A stretch of DNA of 64,000 nucleotides. It comes from Bacillota bacterium (GTDB taxonomy: Bacteria; Bacillota; Clostridia; Acetivibrionales; DSM-1351). Location of the stretch: NCBI GenBank assembly GCA_023415305.1, contig JAEZKZ010000088.1, positions 1 to 64,000 on the forward strand. Reading direction: 5' to 3'. Positions 34,197 through 42,912 of the stretch are shown one piece after another (the stretch's first letter is position 1; each line of letters starts with the position of its first letter). The notes beneath the pieces were generated by a model. That model had not been told where the DNA came from, ran no database searches, and saw only the letters and a list, made by a program, of their open reading frames with translations. The position numbers and the translations under genes are program-made.

Positions 34197-35072
34197 GTGA
34201 TTGAAAAGAAAAAATTTAGTATTATCGGAGGAGATCTTAGAAATGTAAAATTGGCTGAATCTATTGCTGAAGCAGGAAATTCGGTTAATATATATGGATA
34301 TGACAAGGCTAGCTTTGAAATTAAGTTCAATCAAAGTATTACTATTGAAGAAGCTATTAAGGGTTCAGATGTAGTAATAGGTCCAATACCATGCTCAAAC
34401 GATAATGAATGTATAAACGCACCCTTTCACAGCGATAAAATATTGATTCACGACGTATTCAGATGTATGGATAAAAATCAATTATTTATTGCAGGAAGAA
34501 TTAGTGACAAAATTGTGCATCACGCCCAGGTATGTAACGTTTATAACGTTGATATGCTTGATAGAGAAGAGATGGCAGTACTTAATGCAATTCCTACGGC
34601 AGAAGGTGCAATACAAATTGCTATGGAGGAAATGCCTATAACTTTACATAACAGTAATGCGTTAATCCTTGGATACGGTAGAATTGGAAAGACTTTGGCT
34701 AAAATGCTACAGGGGATAGGAGCAAATGTTTTTGTTGAAGCACGAAAGTATGCAGATTTTGCATGGATTAAAAGCTATGGTTACAAACCGGTCAGTTTAA
34801 CAGAATTATCGCAGACTGTAAAAGATATGAATGTCATATTTAATACCATACCATCAATAGTTTTAAATCATGACATGCTGAAAATTCTTAATCCCGAATG
34901 CCTGATTATCGACCTTGCTTCAAAGCCCGGCGGTGTTGATTTTGATAAAGCAAAGGAACTTGGACTTAGAGCAATTTGGGCTCTATCGCTTCCAGGAAAA
35001 GTTGCCCCTGTTACAGCTGCAGAGTTTATAAAGGATACGGTATTTAATATTATTGAAGAGTTGGGGGTATAA
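34197..35072 (+). CDS. dpaA: Dipicolinate synthase subunit A
   Basis: The 291-residue protein has an N-terminal nucleotide-binding domain (IIGGDLRNVKLAESIAEAG) and a second Rossmann domain with LGYGRIGKTLAKMLQGIGA, the usual SpoVFA layout. With DpaB it converts a dihydrodipicolinate-pathway intermediate to dipicolinic acid in the mother cell; calcium dipicolinate fills the spore core. The start is GTG at 34197 with CGGAGGG seven bases before. dpaB follows after two bases. A sigma-K promoter is expected, but I could not assign one with confidence. Confidence 0.93.
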   Translation: MIEKKKFSIIGGDLRNVKLAESIAEAGNSVNIYGYDKASFEIKFNQSITIEEAIKGSDVVIGPIPCSNDNECINAPFHSDKILIHDVFRCMDKNQLFIAGRISDKIVHHAQVCNVYNVDMLDREEMAVLNAIPTAEGAIQIAMEEMPITLHNSNALILGYGRIGKTLAKMLQGIGANVFVEARKYADFAWIKSYGYKPVSLTELSQTVKDMNVIFNTIPSIVLNHDMLKILNPECLIIDLASKPGGVDFDKAKELGLRAIWALSLPGKVAPVTAAEFIKDTVFNIIEELGV

Positions 35073-35074
35073 CA

Positions 35075-35659
35075 ATGCTATTGAAAGGAGTAAGAATTGG
35101 GTATGCTGTTACAGGCTCATTTTGCACCTTTGATAAGATAATTCCTCAGATAGATAAATTGGTTAACGAAGGTGCCGACGTTATTCCAATAATATCTGAG
35201 TCTGTAAATGAGTATGATACACGGTTTGGTAAAGCAGAGGATTTTAAGAACACACTACAGGCCCTTACAGGCAAAACGCCAATAAGCACAATAGTAGAGG
35301 CAGAACCCATAGGACCGAAAGCTTTGTTGGATATACTTGTAATAGCACCTTGCACTGGAAATACAATTTCTAAAATTGCGAATGCCATAACTGACGGCCC
35401 TGTTACAATGGCATGTAAAGCGCATCTTAGAAACATGAGACCTGTTGTAATAGCCATATCGACTAATGACGGGCTTGCAGCAAATGCCAAGAATATAGGT
35501 GTTTTGCTTAATATGAAGAACATATATATGGTTCCGTTCGGTCAGGATGATCCGATTAAAAAGTGTACATCATTGGTGGCAGATTTTGAACAACTATTGC
35601 CCACTATCCTGAATGCACAGCAAAATTGTCAGATACAGCCCATAATCGTATGTAAATAA
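35075..35659 (+). CDS. dpaB: Dipicolinate synthase subunit B
   Basis: The 194-residue flavoprotein-like subunit (Rossmann-like, with GYAVTGSFCTFDK at the N-terminus, VIAPCTGNTISKIANAITDGP in the middle and AISTNDGLAANAKNIG) matches SpoVFB in length. It acts with DpaA in spore dipicolinic acid synthesis. The two-base gap and shared terminator make dpaAB one operon. Unlike in Bacillus, no asd or dapA gene follows. Confidence 0.93.
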   Translation: MLLKGVRIGYAVTGSFCTFDKIIPQIDKLVNEGADVIPIISESVNEYDTRFGKAEDFKNTLQALTGKTPISTIVEAEPIGPKALLDILVIAPCTGNTISKIANAITDGPVTMACKAHLRNMRPVVIAISTNDGLAANAKNIGVLLNMKNIYMVPFGQDDPIKKCTSLVADFEQLLPTILNAQQNCQIQPIIVCK

Positions 35660-35689
35660 GTGTCATGAAACTAAATATATTGAAACTTT

Positions 35690-35724
35690 AAACGCCACGC
35701 TTACTTTAATACCGTGGCGTTTTA
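35690..35724 (+). terminator. Rho-independent terminator of dpaAB
   Basis: Ten-bp arms AAACGCCACG (35690-35699) and CGTGGCGTTT (35713-35722), followed by T/A-rich sequence. Confidence 0.85.
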
Positions 35725-35760
35725 AATATTTATTTATATTTATCATCAATTTGTTTTAAC

Positions 35761-35829
35761 CTAGAGTACTTCTACAGTAGTATCGGCTTTAATTCTTGAA
35801 GCTCCGAGCTGATATGCCATTCCAACACA
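35761..35829 (-). pseudogene. Short unrecognised coding remnant
   Basis: The minus strand reads a C-terminal-like stretch beginning VGMAYQLGASRIKAD and stopping at TAG (35761-35763), with a stop codon just upstream. It looks protein-derived but is too short to identify. The rest of 35830-35970 shows only A+T-rich leader sequence. Confidence 0.3.
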
Positions 35830-35983
35830 ATAGACCCCTTAAACTAATAAAATTCGTTTTGTATGATTTTACGTATTATTTTAGTAAATAATTTAATAAT
35901 AATATAAGACAAAAATCATAGAAAACAAATTTTTACTGTTTTTCTAGCATGTGTCGCTGTTATAAAGCGAGATGGAGGTTGAA

Positions 35984-36736
35984 GTGAACATACAAAACGG
36001 ACCAAATGATACACCTGATACACAGCCTGCAGAAGCACAACAGGTTCAAAATGCAAATGTACAGGAAATCAGGGAGTTGGGGACCACAAACATTCCAGAT
36101 GAAGAGAGTAATATACACTGTATGTCCATAATAGGTCAGATTGAAGGACATATACTTCTTCCGCCCCATAACAAGACAACAAAATATGAGCATGTAATTC
36201 CCCAACTTGTTGCCATAGAAGAGAGTAAACACATAGAAGGTCTGCTGCTTATACTAAATACTGTTGGTGGTGATGTTGAAGCCGGCCTTGCCATTTCGGA
36301 AATGGTGGCTAGTCTGTCAAAACCAACAGTTTCACTAGTTTTGGGCGGAGGACACAGTATTGGTGTTCCTATGGCTGTTTCAGCAGATTATTCTTTTATT
36401 GCAAGTTCGGCAACTATGACAATTCACCCCATCAGGCTTAACGGATTGGTAATAGGTGTTCCACAAACATATGAATATTTTGATAAAATGCAGGAAAGAG
36501 TTGTTAATTTTGTATCAAGTCACTCAAAAATAACAAAAGATAAATTCAGGGAATTAATGCTTAAAACAGGTGAGTTAGCCAACGATGTAGGAACGGTTTT
36601 ATTTGGGGAGGAAGCGGCAAGGATAGGTCTTATAGATGCAGTTGGAGGTTTGTCAGACGCCATTAATAAGCTGAATGAACTTATAGAATTGAACAAGAAA
36701 AGTAAAACTTCCCAGGAGGAGGGGGTATTACAGTGA
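35984..36736 (+). CDS. tepA: TepA/ClpP-class serine protease homologue
   Basis: The protein of about 250 residues has an acidic N-terminal extension and a ClpP/SppA-like core: LILNTVGGDVEAGLAI, nucleophile serine in GGGHSIGVP and catalytic histidine in TMTIHPIRLNG. TepA is the translocation-enhancing or spore-outgrowth protein of Firmicutes, encoded before ylzJ and spoIIIE. I prefer GTG at 35984, five bases after GGAGG; the ATG at 35972 overlaps that ribosome binding site and has none of its own. The ylzJ start codon overlaps its stop. Confidence 0.88.
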   Translation: MNIQNGPNDTPDTQPAEAQQVQNANVQEIRELGTTNIPDEESNIHCMSIIGQIEGHILLPPHNKTTKYEHVIPQLVAIEESKHIEGLLLILNTVGGDVEAGLAISEMVASLSKPTVSLVLGGGHSIGVPMAVSADYSFIASSATMTIHPIRLNGLVIGVPQTYEYFDKMQERVVNFVSSHSKITKDKFRELMLKTGELANDVGTVLFGEEAARIGLIDAVGGLSDAINKLNELIELNKKSKTSQEEGVLQ

Positions 36737-36966
36737 TTTTATATACCATTTACGACCCATCAGTGGTTTTTAAAAACATTGACTATTACAATCAGGCAAA
36801 CCTGAATTCGGGGCTTACTGAAATGGTGATAAACGGGGTTAAGGTTCTGGCTTCACGTTCAATGAATGATGGTATGAGGATAGAAAGACTTCTCAGCACA
36901 AATCCATTGCATTACCTTGATCCTAAGCTTCAGCCCGGAGTAATTTTAAAGGATAAAGAATTGTAA
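36733..36966 (+). CDS. YlzJ-like family protein
   Basis: A 77-residue protein with MILYTIYDPSVVF at its N-terminus and a basic SRSMNDGMRIERLLSTNP stretch, matching the YlzJ family. It begins at GTG in the overlap GTGA with the tepA stop and has GGAGGAGGGGG upstream, so it is translated with tepA. In Bacillus the next gene is spoIIIE; here a terminator follows instead. Function unknown, linked to sporulation only by context. Confidence 0.8.
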   Translation: MILYTIYDPSVVFKNIDYYNQANLNSGLTEMVINGVKVLASRSMNDGMRIERLLSTNPLHYLDPKLQPGVILKDKEL

Positions 36967-37005
36967 GCTGACTGAGATAAATTTTTTATGAGTCAAAACC
37001 TAAAA

Positions 37006-37040
37006 AAAGATGGCGGATAACCATTATCCACCATCTTTTA
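37006..37040 (+). terminator. Rho-independent terminator of tepA-ylzJ
   Basis: Fifteen-bp arms (37006-37020 and 37024-37038, one C/A mismatch) with loop CCA and a T-tail. It may also serve the convergent gene at 37083. Confidence 0.85.
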
Positions 37041-37082
37041 TATGAGATTTTATATATTTAACTAAAGCATATTTGTTATGTA

Positions 37083-38093
37083 CTACTTAACATTTTTTGT
37101 AGCAATCTTTGCCTTAGCCATAAGTGGGTCTATATATGGCTCTCCATAAACTCCGCCGCCTTCATAATCACATTTTGCCTGTACCTGAATTATATAGCTC
37201 CAACCATCGGTACTTTCATAAATAGCCCAGGTAAATTTTGTCGATATTTTTGCTTCAGGTATACCGATTTCATCCTTTTCAACATACCACGAAGTAGAGG
37301 ACTTTCCAAGTGTGACGAGTTTAGTAACCTTCTTGCAATCCTCATAATCTTCCTTAATCATAGCTTTAAGATTTTTGTCTGATAGTAAAGGATCTTTGTA
37401 TGGACTATTCTTCTGAGAAAATTGTACTGGCATTTTTCTTAATTTTGCCCTGTAATCAGATGCTATTTTAGTACAATCCTTGGCATTTTGAAGAAGCTTT
37501 TCTAAATCAGCATTTGTCCAATCGATATTAAAACTTCCTGAAGCAATTTTTTGAAAACCAATTGAAAGATCAATTGTCACTTCGTGATTACCTGGTTCCA
37601 ACAGTAAAAATAAATTTTCATACCAGTTTGTAAAAGAATAACCTACAGTATCTTTTGGGTCAGGAATAATCTCAAAGGTTATATAAGCTTTATTTGCGTC
37701 GTAATCCTGAATATTCATAGGAATTTCAACCGGTGAGTTTGAATAAAGAAGATCTCCATCGACTGAAATTTCTGTTCTGGCCTGAACCGTTTCATAGGGA
37801 ATGTATGTCCCGTCCGATTCTTCTGTCTTTTTAGAAATAGATTGGATTTTTGAATCAAGATATGCTATTGCATAAATACGGCTGTCTGCAGTGAATTTGT
37901 CAGTGAATTGGCTTGCAGTTTCCTTTCCGGCTTTGATACTTGACTCTGAGAACAAAATCTTTCCAACATTATTCTTATGGACATCACTGGAATAAATGCT
38001 GTCTGAACCGGCAGCAGATACACTGAACGGGCTTGCTGAAAATGTGAGCAAAAGTGCCGCCAACACAAAAAATGATATAATTCTTCTTTTCAT
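37083..38093 (-). CDS. Secreted protein of unknown function
   Basis: I do not recognise this family. The 336-residue product has a clear signal peptide (MKRRIISFFVLAALLLTF, likely cleaved after VSAAG near residue 29) and no further membrane helix, so it is probably exported. The mature part is rich in beta-forming segments (ISVDGDLLYSNSPVEIPMN; NHEVTIDLSIGFQ) and contains a single Cys pair (NCT/DCK area and CDYEGG). AAGGAGTAA precedes the ATG. It is a monocistronic gene between tepA-ylzJ and the chorismate mutase fusion; neighbours suggest no role. Confidence 0.7.
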   Translation of the reverse strand: MKRRIISFFVLAALLLTFSASPFSVSAAGSDSIYSSDVHKNNVGKILFSESSIKAGKETASQFTDKFTADSRIYAIAYLDSKIQSISKKTEESDGTYIPYETVQARTEISVDGDLLYSNSPVEIPMNIQDYDANKAYITFEIIPDPKDTVGYSFTNWYENLFLLLEPGNHEVTIDLSIGFQKIASGSFNIDWTNADLEKLLQNAKDCTKIASDYRAKLRKMPVQFSQKNSPYKDPLLSDKNLKAMIKEDYEDCKKVTKLVTLGKSSTSWYVEKDEIGIPEAKISTKFTWAIYESTDGWSYIIQVQAKCDYEGGGVYGEPYIDPLMAKAKIATKNVK

Positions 38094-38219
38094 ATAATTT
38101 ACTCCTTAAGTATAATTTGTCGTATATATTATATATTTAATGTAAAATGAAGTAAATAATAAAATATTGTACTATTAATGTAAATTTAATGTAAAATATT
38201 GATCTATATCAAAATTTTG

Positions 38220-38954
38220 CTATTTTTTATCAATTGGGATAGCTCTATCATTACTAAAATCCAACACAATATTTTTTCTGTATCCTGTTCCACTGAATTT
38301 GGCTACGAGGGAGCCGTCTTCATCAAATACGTTAACATCGCAGCCGCATATTTTTTTATTCGAAGAGATTTCTTTAGCTTCAGCGGTTAAAAATTTGCCT
38401 GTCGGAGCTTTAAAATAGGAAATACTCGTATTTATACCGACAGTAGCAATTCCGCAGGAATTAATTGCGGCTGCAAAAGCAAAATCTGCAAGTGTATATA
38501 TAGCTCCACCCTGAACTACATCAAGACCATTTAAGTGTTGTTTTTGTAATTCCAAACGGGTTACTGCGTGACCGGAACTAACACTTATAAGTTCTATTCC
38601 AATAAAATGGGCAAATCTGTCTCTTTTAAAAAACTTAATTATGGATTTTTCTAAAACTGTTTCAGCTTTCTCCTTTTGATTTTGTTCTTGCAGCTCCATT
38701 TTGATAAATGAATCAATCATATTACGATAAACATCTTCGATTATTTCTGGACAAAGGTTATTATCCTCAGCAAGCTTTCGAACTTTTTCAATTATATATT
38801 CCACCCGTTGTGGAGCTTTGACCTCTTCGGTATCTTTTTTTAACTTCGCGGCTTGTTTTACATAAGAACTTCTTTCAGCTATAAGCTTAACAATCTGATT
38901 ATCTATAGAGTCTATATTGTCCCTGACTTCCTTTAAATCTTTGCAATTATTCAA
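38220..38954 (-). CDS. Chorismate mutase (AroQ type) fused to a PaaI-type hotdog thioesterase
   Basis: Residues 1-90 are an AroQ chorismate mutase helix bundle with Arg11, Arg28, Lys39 and Glu52 at the positions of the E. coli catalytic residues. Residues about 100-235 form a PaaI-like hotdog domain (LNGLDVVQGG then LADFAFAAAINSCG) with Asp157 retained, but Gln148 replaces the histidine of the usual HGG motif. The first domain converts chorismate to prephenate; the second should hydrolyse an acyl- or aryl-CoA. Why they are joined is unknown. The start is TTG at 38954 after AAAGGAG. No other aromatic-pathway gene is adjacent. Confidence 0.82.
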   Translation of the reverse strand: MNNCKDLKEVRDNIDSIDNQIVKLIAERSSYVKQAAKLKKDTEEVKAPQRVEYIIEKVRKLAEDNNLCPEIIEDVYRNMIDSFIKMELQEQNQKEKAETVLEKSIIKFFKRDRFAHFIGIELISVSSGHAVTRLELQKQHLNGLDVVQGGAIYTLADFAFAAAINSCGIATVGINTSISYFKAPTGKFLTAEAKEISSNKKICGCDVNVFDEDGSLVAKFSGTGYRKNIVLDFSNDRAIPIDKK

Positions 38955-39024
38955 AATATTATCTCCTTTACTTTCTGTTCTAAATTGAAATTGATATATT
39001 AATTATACACTATTTACAATTATT

Positions 39025-39126
39025 ATTTATTACAGACGATTTGGCTTTAAAAGTACAGGTGAATTTATAACAGTTATGCTTGCAGAAAATCAGCTGATTG
39101 AAGAAAAATATGTCTTGTCTTTTTAA
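39025..39126 (+). pseudogene. C-terminal remnant of a GNAT acetyltransferase
   Basis: The frame reads IYYRRFGFKSTGEFI and ends VLSF before TAA at 39124-39126, the usual last strand and helix of a GNAT protein. There is no start codon, ribosome binding site or acetyl-CoA loop. Confidence 0.55.
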
Positions 39127-39210
39127 TAAAAATAGCTTAATATGCTATATTTTACATAAAAATGCATATGTGATATTATGTTTTTATTATGTTTCGAGGG
39201 GGAAAAGCAG

Positions 39211-39501
39211 TTGAAGAAAATTACCTGTTTGCTATTAGTTTTATTCATGATATTCCAATTTACAGCTCTGTCATTCGCAAAAGCGGACGAAGATATGAAA
39301 GTACTGGACGCGGCTAAAGAAATACAGAATAATCAAACAGAGCAGAAAAAAGATAATAAAAAGGTTTCTGATGAAATAGATCAGGTAAATGAGTCGGTGG
39401 TTGCTATCATTGGTAATAATACAAAATACCGTGATCAGGACGAGGTTTATTCAAAATATCCAAAGAATTTACAGCATGGATCAGGAGTCTTCAGGAGATA
39501 A
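39211..39501 (+). pseudogene. Truncated HtrA-type protease gene (N-terminus only)
   Basis: A TTG start at 39211 after GAGGGGG opens a signal peptide (LKKITCLLLVLFMIFQF), a linker, and ESVVAIIGNN then QHGSGV, matching the segment just before the catalytic histidine in the intact protease at 10180 (PSVVGIIGN, ALGTGIV). After HGSGV the frame ends within four codons, and a different gene's sequence begins in another frame. All catalytic residues are missing. Deletion has joined this N-terminus to the stalk-protein paralogue. Confidence 0.7.
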
Positions 39502-41026
39502 AGAATTCGAGATTGATATTGCCAAGGATAAAAACGGGCAAAGATACTTAAGGATAATAGAAGGCGGCGGTTACTACGACTTTTTTTCAATGAATATTAC
39601 CAATGATGGAGAGTTTAAGGAATATATTGAAAACAGAATTTATGTTGCCAATAAAAATATTTATAAATTGACTGTACATATGAACAGGGAGTTCTACCTC
39701 CGGCATGAAGAAATGTTCGACAAGCTTACCTCCTCTTTTAAACTGTCCTTTGATGAAAAAAATCCTTTAATTAAAGAACTATCAGATTCTCTGAGTACTG
39801 TAAGAGAATTCAAAAACACCAACTATGGATGGAAGATAAAGCTGAGTCCTTATTGGAAGTCGTTAGGTTCTTCTAATGCCCGTAATCAATTATTTTATCC
39901 TGTTTATTCAGATGAAGAGCTTAAACAAGGGAATGAGGAAGATCAAGCTAATAAAGAAAAGGATTCCGACAATAATGTGTCAGAATTAATTTCAATTAGT
40001 TTGATTGGATCTGCTTCACCAGGTGAAGATGCAGCAAAATGGGCTGAGAATGAAATAAAGAGTTTTAAAAGCAATTATAATGCTGCAGTATATGATATCA
40101 TTTCTCAAAAGGAATATTTACAAAATGGTTTTAACGTATATCAATTATCTATTCGCTTTAAAACCATGCCTCAGAGTCCGTATATCGGGAACTACCTGTT
40201 TGTAGTTGGCAACGGTTACAAATATATATTATCAGCTGTTATGGCTGATGATATATATTTAGATAAGGAGAAGAAGGATAAATTTGATTTTATGTTCAAA
40301 TCCTTTACTCTTGATAAGTCATTGCTCAGTAAATATATTGGTAAAATTACTTTGGCTGAAAATGTAATGAACCTAAATGAAGAAAAAGAAATTTCTATGG
40401 AGAATCACGGTTTTTCTACCAAAGTTAAAAGAAACTGGAATACAAGACCTAGCAGAAGCTCCTCCGACGACAGCAATTTATATCTCATGTTAATGCTCAA
40501 TTATGAAATAGGTGATTACGAATACCTGAAGGCGTCTGAACCTGATAGTAACATTAACCTAAATATGAGTGCCGGCGCAGTAACAGAATCTGTTGAAGAT
40601 GTAATTTCTTTAATTGCTGAGGGTTTACAAGATAGCGATGAAATTCGTTCGGGAATTGTTAAATATCAAATTAGTTCAACAATAAGTGGTGATGCTACTA
40701 TTTATAAACTATCAGGAGAATACGATATTAAAGCAGTTCAAAAAGTCAATACCGAAGAAAAGAAAAAGAAATACGACTTTGATAGAATCAAAAATGAATA
40801 TATTTATATTGTTAAAATTGGAGAGAAAGTTTACGTACAATCAATTTCAATTCCGGTTGCAAATACTTCTCCGGAGAACTTAAAGAAAGCTGAGGATATT
40901 TGGAAAAATACCATAATTAATAAAACAAATTACAGCAGTTTAAAACTCACCTGGAAACGACATTCGCTGGATGAATTTGAGTCGAAAAATAAGTCTGAAA
41001 AAGAAAAAAAATCAACTGAGGATTAA
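39476..41026 (+). CDS. Truncated paralogue of the secreted stalk/PsbP-like protein (likely decaying)
   Basis: From about 39490 the protein aligns by eye with the middle and C-terminal repeats of the protein at 11410: KLTSSFKLSF, YGWKIKLSPYWKSL, VVGNGYKYILSA and FKSFTLDK all have counterparts in order. The signal peptide and stalk domain are absent, because the gene has lost its 5' part and is fused, out of frame, to the protease remnant. The ATG at 39476 has no ribosome binding site; if expressed, the product would stay in the cytoplasm. The 3' end has two nonsense codons in a repeated tail. Confidence 0.65.
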   Translation: MDQESSGDKEFEIDIAKDKNGQRYLRIIEGGGYYDFFSMNITNDGEFKEYIENRIYVANKNIYKLTVHMNREFYLRHEEMFDKLTSSFKLSFDEKNPLIKELSDSLSTVREFKNTNYGWKIKLSPYWKSLGSSNARNQLFYPVYSDEELKQGNEEDQANKEKDSDNNVSELISISLIGSASPGEDAAKWAENEIKSFKSNYNAAVYDIISQKEYLQNGFNVYQLSIRFKTMPQSPYIGNYLFVVGNGYKYILSAVMADDIYLDKEKKDKFDFMFKSFTLDKSLLSKYIGKITLAENVMNLNEEKEISMENHGFSTKVKRNWNTRPSRSSSDDSNLYLMLMLNYEIGDYEYLKASEPDSNINLNMSAGAVTESVEDVISLIAEGLQDSDEIRSGIVKYQISSTISGDATIYKLSGEYDIKAVQKVNTEEKKKKYDFDRIKNEYIYIVKIGEKVYVQSISIPVANTSPENLKKAEDIWKNTIINKTNYSSLKLTWKRHSLDEFESKNKSEKEKKSTED

Positions 41027-41084
41027 AAATCATCTGAGGATTAAAAATCGACTGAAGATCAAAAGTCATCAACGAATGAAAAAA
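41011..41084 (+). repeat. 18-bp tandem repeats at the 3' end of the truncated paralogue
   Basis: Units start at 41011, 41029 and 41047 (ATCAACTGAGGATTAAAA and variants), then a diverged unit. Each encodes K-S-(S/T)-E-D followed by Q or a stop: the codon is CAA in the third unit and TAA in the first two. The frame stays open after these stops to TAA at 41135-41137. Confidence 0.75.
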
Positions 41085-41181
41085 ATCAGCTGAGGGTTAT
41101 TAGTTCACCGGGTAAGAGCCCAAAAGGAGATTACTAATAATATCTATATAATTGAATTAAACTCAAAAACAAATGATTTAG

Positions 41182-41230
41182 TCAGCTATAATTGTTATCC
41201 TAAAGAATAACTAATTGTAGCTGATTTTTA
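41182..41230 (+). terminator. Terminator downstream of the decayed locus
   Basis: Arms TCAGCTATAATTGTTAT (41182-41198) and ATAACTAATTGTAGCTGA (41207-41224, one bulge) followed by TTTTTATTTTG. Confidence 0.75.
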
Positions 41231-41383
41231 TTTTGTTAAATACATTAAGTTCAGTCAAAATAGGTTATTTTTATTTATATAAATATTTTTTATGTTATAA
41301 TATTCACTGTATTTAAAACAGCAAGCTGAAAGCTAAACTTAGTTAATAGATATATACAACAAAATGTCTAAGGGGAATGGAGG

Positions 41384-42820
41384 ATGTCATTGAGTAAAAG
41401 AGTAACAACGCAAGTCTCTGCCGAGGAAATAGCTCAGCAGTATAAATATATTGAAATGCTTAAGGATTACAATCAGACCAGAATTAAAGAAACAGGAAAA
41501 CCCGTTAAATATATCATTGAAACCTTTGGCTGTCAGATGAATGAAAATGATTCCGAGCGCCTTTCAGGGATGCTGTCAGAAATGGGCTATTCTGAATCCT
41601 TCAAAAGAGCTGAAAGTGATCTGGTTATTTTTAATACCTGTTGTGTAAGAGAGAATGCAGAGCAAAAGGTCTATGGACATTTAGGAGCACTAAAAAAGTT
41701 AAAAGAAAAAAATCCCGAGTTGATCATTGCAATCTGCGGATGTATGATGCAGCAGCCTGAGGTTGTTGAGCACATTAAGAAAGTATACAAGCATGTTGAT
41801 ATAGTTTTTGGAACACACAATTTATATAAGTTCCCGGAATTACTCAATACAGCAATTGATACAAAAGCTACTGTAATTGATGTATGGGATTCTACAGGTT
41901 CTATTGCAGAGAACATGCCGATAACACGTAAGGACAGCCTTAAGGCATGGGTCACTGTAATGTACGGCTGTAATAACTTCTGTTCTTACTGCATCGTTCC
42001 ATATGTAAGAGGGCGAGAGCGAAGCAGGAGTATGGAAGAAATAAAGAATGAGGTTCAAAAGCTTGCCCAAGAGGGCTGTAAGGAAATAACCCTCCTTGGA
42101 CAGAATGTTAATTCCTATGGTAAGGATTTGGCAGGTGAATACACTTTCGCCGGCCTGCTTAGAGAGCTCAACACTATTGAGGGCATAGAACGGATACGTT
42201 TCATGACTTCACACCCCAAGGATCTGTCTGATGAGCTGATTTACGCCATTAGAGATTGTGAAAAGGTCTGTGAGCATTTACACTTGCCTGTGCAGGCCGG
42301 CAGCACAAAAATTCTGGATGACATGAACCGGAGGTACACAAAGGAACAGTATCTTGAGCTGTTGGAAAAAGTAAAGACCCACATACCGGGTATAGCACTG
42401 TCAACAGACATAATTGTTGGTTTTCCCGGTGAAACTGAAGAAGATTTTGCCGAAACTCTTGATGTTGTTGCCAAAGCCCGGTTTGATATGGCCTACACCT
42501 TCCTTTATTCAAAAAGGACGGGAACGCCTGCTGCAACCAAAGAGGACCAGGTGTCTGAGGAGACTAAAAAAGAGAGATTTGACAGACTTCTTGCTCTTCA
42601 AAATACCATAAGCCGTGAAATAAACGATGAGCTTCTTGGAAAAGAAGTTGAAGTTCTTGTTGAAGGTCTCAGTAAAAGCAGTAAAACTACTTACACCGGT
42701 AGAACCAGAGAAAACAAAATTGTTAATTTTAAAGGGAGTCCGGAATTAGTAGGCAAGTTGGTAACAGTAAAGATAGATACAATACAGACCTGGTCACTTG
42801 TAGGTAAAGTTGTTGAATAA
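41384..42820 (+). CDS. miaB: tRNA-2-methylthio-N6-dimethylallyladenosine synthase MiaB
   Basis: The 478-residue methylthiotransferase has the N-terminal UPF0004 domain with cluster cysteines 50, 86 and 120 (TFGCQMN, TCCVRE, CGCMMQ), the radical SAM motif CNNFCSYC (196, 200, 203) followed by VPYVRGRERSR, and a C-terminal TRAM domain. It adds the methylthio group to i6A37 of tRNAs reading UNN codons; miaA, which makes i6A37, lies 5.5 kb downstream. ATG at 41384 follows AAGGGG by eight bases; a TTG six bases later is also well placed. Confidence 0.95.
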   Translation: MSLSKRVTTQVSAEEIAQQYKYIEMLKDYNQTRIKETGKPVKYIIETFGCQMNENDSERLSGMLSEMGYSESFKRAESDLVIFNTCCVRENAEQKVYGHLGALKKLKEKNPELIIAICGCMMQQPEVVEHIKKVYKHVDIVFGTHNLYKFPELLNTAIDTKATVIDVWDSTGSIAENMPITRKDSLKAWVTVMYGCNNFCSYCIVPYVRGRERSRSMEEIKNEVQKLAQEGCKEITLLGQNVNSYGKDLAGEYTFAGLLRELNTIEGIERIRFMTSHPKDLSDELIYAIRDCEKVCEHLHLPVQAGSTKILDDMNRRYTKEQYLELLEKVKTHIPGIALSTDIIVGFPGETEEDFAETLDVVAKARFDMAYTFLYSKRTGTPAATKEDQVSEETKKERFDRLLALQNTISREINDELLGKEVEVLVEGLSKSSKTTYTGRTRENKIVNFKGSPELVGKLVTVKIDTIQTWSLVGKVVE

Positions 42821-42851
42821 CAAATAACCAAAAATAATACCAATAAAAATG

Positions 42852-42912
42852 ACAATACCAATACCTATACCTATACCTATACCTATACCTACACCAATAC
42901 TAATACCAATAA
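42852..42912. repeat. Hexanucleotide microsatellite (CCTATA)n
   Basis: About ten units of period six between miaB and ylbF: four perfect CCTATA copies at 42864-42887 flanked by CCAATA, CCTACA and CTAATA variants. Such slippage-prone tracts can vary in length. Confidence 0.85.

Noticed and set aside
42852..42912. CRISPR array
   Set aside because: Period is six bases with no spacers, and no cas genes are present. The 16-17-bp array at 59046 and the 18-bp array at 41011 also lack spacers.
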